From Actinoplanes palleronii (GTDB lineage: Bacteria; Actinomycetota; Actinomycetes; Mycobacteriales; Micromonosporaceae): DNA of 64,000 nucleotides. Positions within the stretch are counted from its first letter, which is position 1; each line of letters opens with the position of its first letter. Location of the stretch: NCBI RefSeq assembly GCF_016862315.1, contig NZ_BOMS01000130.1, positions 25,544-89,543 on the forward strand, written 5' to 3'. Below the pieces are notes generated by a model. That model had not been told where the DNA came from and ran no database searches. It was given only the letters and a program-made list of their open reading frames with translations. Made by a program: the position numbers and the translations under genes. This document shows positions 34,668 to 41,968 of the stretch, piece by piece.

Positions 34668-35533
34668 TGGTCACCGTGGTCGCCGGGCGCCGGCCGTTCA
34701 GGCCCCGCTCACTGATCCGTCCCGCGGTCCTGCTGCTGCTGACCGCGCTGGTGCTGTACCCGCTGGCGTGGATGCTGGGCAGCTCGTTCAAGGCGCCGGA
34801 CGAGATCCTGAACAACGTGGCGGTGCTGCCGCGGACCTGGACACCGGCCAACTATCCGAACGGCTGGAACCACTTCGACATCGCGTTCGGCAGGTACTTC
34901 CTGAACAGCTTCATGGTCGCGGCGCTGACCGTGGTGGCGAACTGCGTGTCCTGCCTGCTGGCCGCGTACGCCTTCGCCCGGCTGCGGTTCCGGCTGCGCG
35001 GCCTGTGGTTCGCCGTCATGATCGGGACGTTGCTGCTGCCCAGCCACGTGCTGATCGTGCCGCAGTTCGTGATGTTCCGGTCGTTCGGCTGGGTCGGCGG
35101 CCCGTGGCCGTACCTCCCGCTGATCGCGCCGCACCTGCTGGCCACCGACGCGTTCTTCGTGTTCCTCATGGTCCAGTTCATGCGCGGCATCCCCCGCGAG
35201 CTGGACGACGCCGCGAAGATCGACGGCTGCAGCGCGTACAGCGTGTTCCGCCACGTGGTCCTGCCGCTGTCCCGGCCGGCCCTGGTCTCCACCGCGATCT
35301 TCTCGTTCATCTGGACCTGGAACGACTTCTTCCGCCAGCTGGTCTACCTCTCCGACCTGGAGAAATACACCGCTCCGGTGGCGCTGACGCTGTTCATCGA
35401 CTCCACCGGCCAGTCCGCGGTCGGCCCGATGTTCGCGATGTCGGTGCTGTCGCTGGCCCCGGTCTTCCTGTTCTTCGTCGCGTTCCAGCGCCTGCTGGTC
35501 GAGGGCATCAACACGACAGGCCTGAAGGGATGA
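34667..35533 (+). CDS. sugar ABC transporter permease (MalG-type)
   Basis: This 288-residue protein starts at ATG 34667, one base into the previous stop codon. Six membrane helices are seen, with the MalG-type EAA loop ELDDAAKIDGCSAYSVFRHV near residue 180 and the ending LVEGINTTGLKG, standard for this subfamily. No ATPase gene follows, so a shared MsiK-like ATPase encoded elsewhere must energise the system. Confidence 0.92.
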   Translation: MVTVVAGRRPFRPRSLIRPAVLLLLTALVLYPLAWMLGSSFKAPDEILNNVAVLPRTWTPANYPNGWNHFDIAFGRYFLNSFMVAALTVVANCVSCLLAAYAFARLRFRLRGLWFAVMIGTLLLPSHVLIVPQFVMFRSFGWVGGPWPYLPLIAPHLLATDAFFVFLMVQFMRGIPRELDDAAKIDGCSAYSVFRHVVLPLSRPALVSTAIFSFIWTWNDFFRQLVYLSDLEKYTAPVALTLFIDSTGQSAVGPMFAMSVLSLAPVFLFFVAFQRLLVEGINTTGLKG

Positions 35534-36195
35534 CGCTGCCACACCGGGACGCCGGTCCGCTTCCGGGCCCGCTCCTGCCCGGCTACCCCCTTTCCGGTAC
35601 GACGGAAGCGCCGCCGAACTGGCCGGTCGACGACATGCCGGCGGCGCGACCGGACTGGCGGGAGCGGCTGGCTCTCGGCGCCGACCTGGCGCTGATCGGG
35701 ATCGCGGTGACCGCCCTGGCCCTGCCGGTGGTCACCGCCCCGGCGGCGCTGGCCACCGGCTCGGCCGCGGTGCGCACCCGCTATGCCGGCGGGCGGCTGC
35801 CCACCTGGCGCCCGCTGCTGCGCCAGTACCGCCGCGGCGTGCTGCCCGGTCTCCCGGCCCTGCTCGCCGCGGCCGTGCTGCTGATCGACCTGGTCGCGGT
35901 CCGCGGCGGCTGGGTCCCCGGCGGCCCGGTGCTGCTCGGGATCACCGCGGTGGTCACGGCCTGGCTGGCCGGGGTGGCCGCGCTGACCCTCGTCGCCCTG
36001 GGCCGCGACCCGGAGCTGCCCTGGCGCACCGCCGCCGGCTGGGCCTGGGACCACCCGAAGGCCGCCACCGTCCTGGCCCTGATCGGCGTGATCGCGTTCT
36101 TCCTGGTCCTGGCCGTCCCGGTCACCCTCCCGCTGATGGTCGGCTTCCACCTGTTCGCCGTCCACCTGCTCAGCGACCGCCTGGCCCCGGCCTGA
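35530..36195 (+). CDS. DUF624 (YesL-like) membrane protein
   Basis: ATG 35530 overlaps the permease stop as ATGA and gives 221 residues. A proline-rich N-terminus (PGPLLPGYPLSG) precedes five membrane helices; the region around PVVTAPAALATGSAAVRTRY resembles the DUF624/YesL proteins that sit in sugar-transport operons of pectin and rhamnogalacturonan users. Their function is unknown but they are thought to assist the transporter. Its place as last gene of this importer operon fits that pattern. Transcription should stop in the hairpin repeats just beyond. Confidence 0.75.
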   Translation: MTLPHRDAGPLPGPLLPGYPLSGTTEAPPNWPVDDMPAARPDWRERLALGADLALIGIAVTALALPVVTAPAALATGSAAVRTRYAGGRLPTWRPLLRQYRRGVLPGLPALLAAAVLLIDLVAVRGGWVPGGPVLLGITAVVTAWLAGVAALTLVALGRDPELPWRTAAGWAWDHPKAATVLALIGVIAFFLVLAVPVTLPLMVGFHLFAVHLLSDRLAPA

Positions 36196-36196
36196 C

Positions 36197-36318
36197 CCCG
36201 AGCGTGGGGACTTTCGGCGCGCTCCGCACCCCAACTCCCCACACAACGCCCGACCCACCCGAGCGTGGGGACTTTCGGCGCGCTCCGCACCCCAACTCCC
36301 CACACAACGCCCGACCAA
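36197..36318. repeat. tandem 61-bp repeat, two copies, each hairpin-forming
   Basis: Units 36197-36257 and 36258-36318 are almost identical over their full length. Each contains GTGGGGA and TCCCCAC as inverted arms about 25 bases apart. The pair lies immediately after the DUF624 stop, between convergent genes, and probably acts as a doubled terminator. Confidence 0.85.
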
Positions 36319-36322
36319 CGGG

Positions 36323-36358
36323 GCGCGCCCTCCGTCGCGGGGGGCGAGGAGGGCGCGC
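36323..36358. terminator. hairpin terminator at the end of the alanine dehydrogenase gene
   Basis: GCGCGCCCTCC (36323-36333) and GGAGGGCGCGC (36348-36358) form a perfect 11-bp stem around a 14-base loop. It starts 12 bases beyond the dehydrogenase stop read on the minus strand. Confidence 0.65.
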
Positions 36359-36370
36359 GGGGTGGTCGGG

Positions 36371-37489
36371 TCAGGCCGCGAGGACCGAGCTGACGGTCTC
36401 GGTGGGGAGACCGAGGGCCGTACCGACCGAGTCGTTGGTGAGGATGCCGGCGTGGGTGTTCAGGCCGAGGGCGAGGGCCGGGTCGGCGCGCAGCGCGTCC
36501 TGCCAGCCCTGGTCGGCGAGCCGCAGGACATACGGCAGAGTCGCGTTGGTCAGTGCGTACGTCGAGGTGTTCGGCACCGCGCCGGGCATGTTGGCGACGC
36601 AGTAGAAGACCGAGCCGTGCACCTGGTAGACCGGGTCCTGGTGGGTGGTGGGACGGGAGTCCTCGAAGCAGCCGCCCTGGTCGATCGCGATGTCGACGAG
36701 CACCGAGCCGGGCTTCATCCGCTTCACCAGGTCGTTGCTGACCAGTGTGGGGGCTTTCGCACCGGGGACCAGCACGGCACCGATCACCATGTCGGCCTCG
36801 ATGACGGACTGCTCGATCGCGTACGCGCTGGACACCAGCGTGCGCACCCGGCCGCCGAACTGCACGTCGAGCTGCCGCAGCCGGGGGATGCTGAGGTCGA
36901 GGATCGTCACGTCGGCGCCGAGGCCGAGCGCGATGGTGGCGGCGTTCGCGCCGGAGACGCCGCCGCCGATCACGGTGATCTTCGCGGGGGCCACGCCGGG
37001 CACGCCGCCGGGCAGGACGCCGCGGCCGCCGCTGTTGCGCATCAGGCTGTACGCGCCGACCTGCGGGGCGAGCCGTCCGGCCACCTCCGACATCGGGGCC
37101 AGCAGCGGGAGGGAGCCGTCGGCGAGCTGGACCGTCTCGTACGCGATGGCGGTCGTCCCGCTGGTGAGCAGCGCCTTGGTGCCGTCGGCGTCGGCGGCGA
37201 GGTGCAGGTAGGTGAAGAGCACCTGGCCGGCCCGCAGCCGGTGGTACTCGGACGCGATCGGCTCCTTGACCTTGAGGATCATGTCGGCCGCGTCCCAGAC
37301 CGCGTCGGCGTCCGGCAGGATCCGGGCCCCGGCCGCCTCGTAGTCCGCGTCGGTGATCGCCGAGCCGAGCCCCGCGCCGGCCTGCACGACGACGTCGTGG
37401 CCGTGACGTACAGCCTCCACCACGCCCGCCGGGGTGATGGCCACCCGGTACTCGTGGTTCTTGACCTCTGTCGGCACACCGATGTGCAT
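36371..37489 (-). CDS. ald: alanine dehydrogenase
   Basis: ATG 37489 with GAGGAAC ahead gives 372 residues, the family length. The start MHIGVPTEVKNHEYRVAITP, the substrate-site lysine in ILKVKEP, the catalytic histidine in FTYLHLAAD, the Rossmann motif VIGGGVSGANAA and the late VANMPGAVPNTSTYALTN are all classic. It interconverts L-alanine plus NAD and pyruvate plus ammonia plus NADH, in the cytoplasm. It is divergent from an Lrp-type regulator gene with inverted half-sites between, matching the ald/AldR layout of mycobacteria. A longer frame upstream is not supported. Confidence 0.95.
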   Translation of the reverse strand: MHIGVPTEVKNHEYRVAITPAGVVEAVRHGHDVVVQAGAGLGSAITDADYEAAGARILPDADAVWDAADMILKVKEPIASEYHRLRAGQVLFTYLHLAADADGTKALLTSGTTAIAYETVQLADGSLPLLAPMSEVAGRLAPQVGAYSLMRNSGGRGVLPGGVPGVAPAKITVIGGGVSGANAATIALGLGADVTILDLSIPRLRQLDVQFGGRVRTLVSSAYAIEQSVIEADMVIGAVLVPGAKAPTLVSNDLVKRMKPGSVLVDIAIDQGGCFEDSRPTTHQDPVYQVHGSVFYCVANMPGAVPNTSTYALTNATLPYVLRLADQGWQDALRADPALALGLNTHAGILTNDSVGTALGLPTETVSSVLAA

Positions 37490-37547
37490 GGGGGTTCCTC
37501 TCGCCCGGCGCCGTGGGGTGACGCCCGATGCGGTTAGAGTGAAACGA

Positions 37548-37608
37548 TGTGCAGCAGGCGGGCAAGTGCAGCGAAGAAGATTCTGTACGGGAGCCCTGTG
37601 CTGCACTT
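37548..37608. promoter_or_regulatory. candidate Lrp/AldR binding region between ald and its regulator
   Basis: Three half-sites share GTGCAGC: TGTGCAGCA (37548-37556), AAGTGCAGC (37564-37572) and, inverted, GCTGCACTT (37600-37608). The second and third are exact inverted copies. Multiple spaced half-sites are what octameric Lrp-family regulators use. Function is inferred from position and symmetry. Confidence 0.5.
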
Positions 37609-37614
37609 CGTTCG

Positions 37615-38097
37615 ATGCGGTGGGGTGTGACGGTGGACCTGCCGAAGGATGTTCGAGGCCTGGATCACATCGATCTGGAGCTGCTCAGCCTGTTGCGCGC
37701 CGACGGCCGCGCGCCGAACAACGCCCTCGCCGAGCAGGTCGGCATCGCCCCGTCGACGTGCCTGACCCGGATCCGCCGGCTGCGCGAGCTCGGCGCCATC
37801 CGCGGTTTCCACGCGGACGTCGACCCGGCCTGGATGGGCCGCCCGATCCAAGCCATGATCGCGGTCCGGATCCGGTCGGACGCCCGCGACGCGATCGGCA
37901 AGTTCGCCGAGTCCCTGGCCGGCATCCCGGCGGTCCGCGACGTCTACTTCGTCTCCGGCAACTACGACTTCCTGCTGCACGTCGCGGCCGCCGACGTCGA
38001 CGACCTGCGCACCGTGATCACCGAACGCCTCAGCGGCACCCGCCTGATCGCCGGCACCGAGACCTACCTCATCTTCGAACACCGCCGCGGCAACTGA
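37615..38097 (+). CDS. Lrp/AsnC-family regulator, probable activator of ald
   Basis: The start is uncertain: ATG 37615, GTG 37627 and GTG 37633 are all in frame, and an ATG at 37549 lies inside the candidate operator. From 37615 the protein has 160 residues. The N-terminal helix-turn-helix is ALAEQVGIAPSTCLTRIRRL, and the C-terminal RAM ligand domain holds VRDVYFVSGNYDFLLHVAA and TETYLIFEHRR. Such proteins bind amino acids and form octamers. It is divergent from ald, as AldR is in mycobacteria, so alanine-responsive control of ald is likely. Confidence 0.88.
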   Translation: MRWGVTVDLPKDVRGLDHIDLELLSLLRADGRAPNNALAEQVGIAPSTCLTRIRRLRELGAIRGFHADVDPAWMGRPIQAMIAVRIRSDARDAIGKFAESLAGIPAVRDVYFVSGNYDFLLHVAAADVDDLRTVITERLSGTRLIAGTETYLIFEHRRGN

Positions 38098-38271
38098 CCG
38101 CCCCTACCAGCTGACCTCCCGCGCCACCACCCTCGATCGCCCTATTTAGATTTTTAAATGTGTCGATACGCTTCGATGAACGGTGGATCTTCCGGCGGGT
38201 CGCCCGATATCTCGTTGCTGACGTGGGCGATGCCCTCCACCACCGTTCCATCGGATGGGGGAGATGCAGGA

Positions 38272-38832
38272 ATGGAATCGAGAAGTATCTGGGCGCGGGT
38301 GCTCGCCGTGCTGGCGCTGGTCGTCGGGTTGACCCTGACGTCCGCCCCGGCCGCGCAGGCGGTGGAGAAGTACCTCGCCGTGACGAAGTACAAGCAGGAG
38401 AAGTCGAACTGGTGCTGGGCCGCGGTGTCCAAGTCGATCATCAAGTTCCAGACCGGCACGGTCGTCGCGCAGTGCGGCATCGTCAAGTCCGGCAAGAACA
38501 CGTCGACCTGCGCCAACTCCGCCGGGTCGAAGACCAACGTGCGGCGCGCCCTCAACAAGTACGGCGTGAACCCCGGCACTGAGATCACCCTGACCTGGGA
38601 CTACGCCAAGTCGGAGATCATCATCGGCCGCCCGATCTACAGCTCGATCCGCTGGCGGGCCGGCGGCGGGCACGCGCACGTGCTGCGCGGCTACTACAAC
38701 ACCGGCTACTCCTACGGCGTGTCCTACATGGACCCGGCGAGCGGCACCACGACGTCGCGGGAGTGGGGAAGCTACCTCTCCAACTCGAGCTGGACCATCG
38801 GCACCGCTCTCATCTACCTCTACGAGAAGTGA
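38272..38832 (+). CDS. secreted papain-like cysteine protease (C39/AvrRpt2-like)
   Basis: ATG 38272 follows a GCAGGA site and gives 186 residues. A signal peptide ends at APAAQA (about residue 31). The catalytic cysteine lies in KSNWCWAAVSKSI, with the oxyanion glutamine-like position just ahead (YKQEKSN), the histidine in GGGHAHVLRGYY and the Asp/Asn position in SYMDPASGTTT. This is the papain-like fold seen in C39-like and AvrRpt2-type peptidases. Four further cysteines suggest disulfides, fitting life outside the cell. It is followed eight bases later by an anchored secreted protein, likely in the same message. Substrate unknown. Confidence 0.85.
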   Translation: MESRSIWARVLAVLALVVGLTLTSAPAAQAVEKYLAVTKYKQEKSNWCWAAVSKSIIKFQTGTVVAQCGIVKSGKNTSTCANSAGSKTNVRRALNKYGVNPGTEITLTWDYAKSEIIIGRPIYSSIRWRAGGGHAHVLRGYYNTGYSYGVSYMDPASGTTTSREWGSYLSNSSWTIGTALIYLYEK

Positions 38833-38839
38833 GGACCGC

Positions 38840-39613
38840 ATGAGGATCAGCAGAGTGACGCTGCATGCGGCCGGGCTGGCCGCTCTCGTGGTGACCGCAC
38901 TGTTCGGCGCCGCGGCACCGGCGTCGGCCGCCGAGCCCGCGCCGGCCGCGGTGGCCGCCTGGTTCGCCGAGCAGGCCCCGTCGGTGGCCGGTGGGGTGCT
39001 CGCCGCCTCGGCGGTCGACTCCGAGGACGAGGTCTCGCTGCCGGCGACCGGGTACACCGCGGGCACGCCGATCCGGCTCTACGACTGGAACCCGGCGTTC
39101 GTCTCCGGCGGCTCGGACAGCGTCGCGGTCGGCACCGACGTCTGGGTCGCCGGCCTGCTGCGCGACGGCGCCGTGGTGGGCACGATCGCGGCCACGCTGT
39201 CGGCGTCGGGCACGGTCGGTGTCACCTACGTCGACGACGACGTGGCGGCCGGCACCGCGCTGGTCTCCGGCACGGTGGCCGGTCAGGTGGTCCAGGACCC
39301 GCAGCTCGGCGGGCTGGTCGAGGTCGGTTCCACGGCCGCGGCCACGCTCACCGCCGAGGGCCTGTCCGAGGCGTCGTCGACCGCGGTGGACGCCGTGCAG
39401 GGCGTCGACGACCTGCGGTCGGCCGTGACGATCGCGCACGAGCCGGCGGTCTGGGACGGCAGTCTCGACGACGAGGACACCGACGGCGCGGCGGCCGGGC
39501 AGACCGGCGAGGGTGCGGGCGGTGGCCTGGCCGCCGGCGCGGTCCTGCTGCTGGCCGGCCTGGTGGCCTGGTGGGTGGTCAGGCGCAGCAGCGGGGTGCG
39601 CCGGGCGGCCTGA
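38840..39613 (+). CDS. secreted, C-terminally membrane-anchored protein of unknown function
   Basis: The 257-residue protein has a signal peptide (to about residue 31, ASAAEPAP), an acidic beta-rich middle (TPIRLYDWNPAFVSGG, VWVAGLLRDGAVVGTIAATL), a Gly-rich linker and one membrane helix near the end (AGAVLLLAGLVAWWVVRR). The topology is that of a surface-anchored domain. It starts eight bases after the protease stop, so it may be a substrate, inhibitor or partner of the protease. I do not recognise the family. Repeat A copy 2 starts right after its stop codon. Confidence 0.7.
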   Translation: MRISRVTLHAAGLAALVVTALFGAAAPASAAEPAPAAVAAWFAEQAPSVAGGVLAASAVDSEDEVSLPATGYTAGTPIRLYDWNPAFVSGGSDSVAVGTDVWVAGLLRDGAVVGTIAATLSASGTVGVTYVDDDVAAGTALVSGTVAGQVVQDPQLGGLVEVGSTAAATLTAEGLSEASSTAVDAVQGVDDLRSAVTIAHEPAVWDGSLDDEDTDGAAAGQTGEGAGGGLAAGAVLLLAGLVAWWVVRRSSGVRRAA

Positions 39614-39614
39614 T

Positions 39615-39725
39615 AAAGATCAAATTCAGAAGATCGATGTCGTGCGTCCGCCGGGGTCCGGATCGCCGCTCCCGCCGGGACCCCTGCGGGAGGGCACGGT
39701 CGAACCGGAAGATCACAACCCGGTC
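39615..39725 (+). repeat. dispersed repeat A, copy 2 (shortened)
   Basis: Directly after the stop codon the sequence reads AAAGATCAAATTCAGAAGAT, then TGTCGTGCGTCCGCCGGGG and CTCCCGCCGGGACCCCTGCG. It then jumps to GGGCACGGTC and TCACAACCC, skipping the block around CGCGAAGCCCTCCGGGGCGA that the other two copies have. So it is an internally deleted copy. Confidence 0.75.
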
Positions 39726-39842
39726 ACCGGCGGCCACCGTGCGGGCCGGCCGGGCCGGAGGGCGGTGGCCGTCGCGGCGGCCGGGGCGGATAGGGACGTT
39801 GCGGGCGTGGAGCTGATGGAATGCGCACCGGTCTGCGTGATG

Positions 39843-39899
39843 ACCCTGCTACTCGGCGAAAGGTGGTCACCGATCAGTGGCCACCTTTCGCCGCAGGGT
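39843..39899. terminator. long two-part hairpin, probable bidirectional terminator
   Basis: CGGCGAAAGGTGG (39854-39866) pairs perfectly with CCACCTTTCGCCG (39881-39893). Outside it ACCCTG (39843-39848) pairs with CAGGGT (39894-39899), with five unpaired bases on one side. It lies midway between the two convergent genes and the two inward-facing A repeats. Confidence 0.7.
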
Positions 39900-40019
39900 T
39901 GACCCACAGTGACCCCGATCACCCTCACAGGTGATGCGTGGGCCGGCCGGCACGGGCGGGCGCAGGGCGCGGATGCCGGGCGGAAACGGCGCAGCGCCGA
40001 CCCTCGACGGGACGGCGCT

Positions 40020-40188
40020 GCGGGTTGTGAGGTGGGGGTGACCGTGCCCCGCCACGGACGTCGCCCCGGAGGGCTTCGCGTTCTGGACGCGCCAGCGGCC
40101 AGCGAAGCCCGCAGGGGTCCCGGCGGGAGCGACGATCCGCACCACAGCGGACGCACGACAAAAAGATCTTGACTTGGATTTTGATCTT
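40020..40188 (-). repeat. dispersed repeat A, copy 3
   Basis: On the minus strand it begins about 20 bases past the metQ stop with AAAGATCAAAATCCAAGTCA, then TGTCGTGCGTCCGCTGTGG, CTCCCGCCGGGACCCCTGCG, CGCGAAGCCCTCCGGGGCGA, GACGTCCGTGGC and finally GGGCACGGTC and TCACAACCC. It is the fullest copy and aligns with copy 1 over its first three blocks and with copy 2 at both ends. Confidence 0.8.
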
Positions 40189-40207
40189 TACTGTCGTCCG
40201 ATTCCGA

Positions 40208-41032
40208 TCAGAAAGCAGCGAGAACACTTCCCTGGTACTTGTCGGTGATGAACTTCTTGACCTCGGCGGAGTGCAGGAGTTTCTCGAGCTTGACGACGCG
40301 CGGGTCGGTCTCGTCGCCGGTGCGGACCACGACCAGGTTCGCGTAGGGGTTGTCGTCGCCGCTCTCCAGGGCGAGGGCGTCGGTGGCCGGCTTGAGACCG
40401 GTTTCGATCGCGTAGTTGCCGTTGATCACCGAGAGGGAGGTGTCCTCCAGGCTGCGCGGGAGCTGTGCGGCTTCGAGGCCCTTGAAGACCAGGTTCTTCG
40501 GGTTGGTGGCGATGTCCTTCTCGGTCGCCTTGACGCCGACGCCGGCCTTCAGGGTGATCAGGCCGTTCTTGGCGAGCAGGGTGAGCGCGCGGCCCGAGTT
40601 CGACGGGTCGTTCGGGATCGCGACGATGCCGCCGGCCGGGACCTCGGCCAGGCTCTTGACCTTCTTGGAGTAGACGCCGAGCGGCTCGATGTGCACCGGC
40701 TTGAGCGCGGTGAACTTGTAGCCCTTCGACGCGATCTCCTCCTCCAGGTACGGGATGTGCTGGAAGTAGTTCGCGTCGAGCTGCTTGTCGTTGAGGGCGA
40801 CGTTCGGCTGGACGTAGTCGTTGAACTCGACGATGTCCAGCTTCAGGCCCTCCTTGGCCGCCAGGTTGTCGGCGACGTACTTGAGGATCTCGCCGTGCGG
40901 GACGGGGCTGACGCCGACCTTCAAGGTGTCCGACGACGCGGAGGCCTTGTCGTCGTCGGAGGACCCGCACGCGGCCAGGCCCAGGACGAGGGTGGTGGCG
41001 GCCAGGACGGCGGCGAGAGAACGGCGGCGCAT
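40208..41032 (-). CDS. metQ: methionine ABC transporter substrate-binding lipoprotein
   Basis: The 274-residue protein starts at ATG 41032. The lipobox is LAAC (cysteine near residue 22). The mature part matches the NlpA/MetQ family: LKVGVSPVPHGEILKYV, IVEFNDYVQPNVALNDKQLD, ANYFQHIPYLEEE, AIPNDPSNSGRALTLLAKNG and the C-terminal NPYANLVVVRTGDETDP. It binds methionine and delivers it to the MetI-MetN importer. The gene looks intact, but both partners just upstream are reduced to fragments, so it may have lost its function unless another importer copy exists. No S-box riboswitch is seen ahead of the remnants. Confidence 0.93.
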   Translation of the reverse strand: MRRRSLAAVLAATTLVLGLAACGSSDDDKASASSDTLKVGVSPVPHGEILKYVADNLAAKEGLKLDIVEFNDYVQPNVALNDKQLDANYFQHIPYLEEEIASKGYKFTALKPVHIEPLGVYSKKVKSLAEVPAGGIVAIPNDPSNSGRALTLLAKNGLITLKAGVGVKATEKDIATNPKNLVFKGLEAAQLPRSLEDTSLSVINGNYAIETGLKPATDALALESGDDNPYANLVVVRTGDETDPRVVKLEKLLHSAEVKKFITDKYQGSVLAAF

Positions 41033-41059
41033 GATCAGTGGTGCCTTTCCTGAAGGGAT

Positions 41060-41533
41060 TTATCGGTGGGAGAAGCGGCGGACGAAACCGTCGCCCACCA
41101 GCTGAAGAATCTGGACCAGGACCACCAGCACGACCACGATGATGATCATGAAATCGGTCTCGAAGCGCTGGTAGCCGTAGCGGATCGCCAGGTCACCGAG
41201 GCCACCGCCACCGATCGCGCCGGCCATCGCGGAATAGCCGATCAGCGCGATCACGGTGATCGACAGGCCGGCGACCAGGCCCGGGAGCGCCTCGCGGAGC
41301 AGCACCTTGGCGACGATCTGGCGGCGGGTGGCGCCCATCGCGGTGGCCGCGGCGATCACGTCCGGCGGCACCTCCCGCAGCGACGTCTCGACGAGCCGGG
41401 CGAAGAACGGGATGGCGCCGACGGTGAGCGGCACGATCGCCGCGTCGGTGCCGATCGTGGTGCCGACCAGCAGCCGGGTGAACGGCATGATCGCCACGAG
41501 CAGGACGATGAACGGCACCGACCGGCCGATGTT
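41060..41533 (-). pseudogene. metI: metI remnant: methionine permease lacking its N-terminal part
   Basis: From about 41533 the frame reads NIGRSVPFIVLLVAIMPFTR and runs unbroken to the C-terminus (DGFVRRFSHR), about 157 codons. In MetI of Escherichia coli this phrase begins near residue 60 of 217, so the first 60 residues and the start codon are missing. Immediately before it, in another frame, is the middle of metN. An internal ATG (41518) could only make a permease without its first helices. The remainder shows no stop or frameshift, which suggests the loss is recent or an assembly error. Confidence 0.85.
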
Positions 41534-41534
41534 G

Positions 41535-41771
41535 CGCCGAGGTGGCCTCGTCGGAGAGCAGCACCTTGGGCCGCGCGGCGATGGCCCGGGCGATGCCGAC
41601 CCGCTGCTTCTGCCCGCCGGAGAGCTGCGCCGGGTACGCGTCGGCCCGCTCGGTCAGCCCGACCAGGTCGAGCAGTTCGGCGACCCGGGACTTCCGTTCG
41701 GCGCGCGGCACCCCGGTGACCTCGAGCGCGAACGCCACGTTGCCGGCGACGGTCCGCGAGGAGAGCAGGGC
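41535..41771 (-). pseudogene. metN: metN remnant: central piece of the methionine importer ATPase
   Basis: About 79 codons survive, from LLSSRTVAGNVAFALEV through the ABC signature QLSGGQKQRVGIARA to the Walker B region KVLLSDEATSA. The Walker A lysine loop and the first 95 or so residues are missing, and everything after DEATSA is gone, where the metI remnant begins in a different frame. The upstream edge abuts the stop codon of a small unrelated gene. It cannot make a working ATPase. Together with metI it shows two deletion edges within 250 bases. Confidence 0.85.
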
Positions 41772-41773
41772 GA

Positions 41774-41938
41774 TCAGCCGGCGTAGCGGACGACCTGCTC
41801 GTCGTCGGTGAGTGCGGAGACCGGGCGGCCGCGGGCCGGGCGGGTCTCGGCCAGCTCGACCATCTCGTCCGGGCGGATCCGGGGCGGTAGCGCGCGGAAC
41901 CGTTCGACCCGGGAACCCTCGGCGTCGGCGTCGGTCAT
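41774..41938 (-). CDS. small acidic/basic protein of unknown function
   Basis: ATG 41938 with GAGGA seven bases ahead gives 54 residues; ATG 41956 is an alternative. It is soluble and proline- and arginine-rich, with phrases RFRALPPRIRPDEMVEL and DDEQVVRYAG. I recognise only that short proteins of this composition exist in related genomes; function is unknown. Its stop codon touches the broken edge of metN, so its C-terminus could itself be the result of the deletion. Confidence 0.5.
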   Translation of the reverse strand: MTDADAEGSRVERFRALPPRIRPDEMVELAETRPARGRPVSALTDDEQVVRYAG

Positions 41939-41968
41939 GTGCTGGTCCTCATCCATGCACCGATCGTC

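Larger units (their letters stand above)
39614..40207. other. 594-bp convergent intergenic space bounded by inverted A repeats
   Basis: No gene is convincing here. Copies A2 (plus) and A3 (minus) enter from either side, each beginning just past a stop codon, and a long hairpin lies between them. Frames crossing the region are shadows of the repeats. Confidence 0.65.

Noticed and set aside
35573..35600. Extra copy of repeat B lead (CCCCTTTCCGGTACG) inside the DUF624 gene
   Set aside because: The match is limited to about 15 bases, lies within a coding N-terminus and lacks the core of the repeat.
39614..40207. Composite transposon bounded by the inverted A repeats
   Set aside because: No transposase frame lies between them, no target duplication is visible and the third A copy is solitary.
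41033..41060. S-box (SAM) riboswitch ahead of metQ
   Set aside because: The gap between the metI remnant and metQ is only 27 bases, and nothing like an S-box is seen ahead of the remnants.
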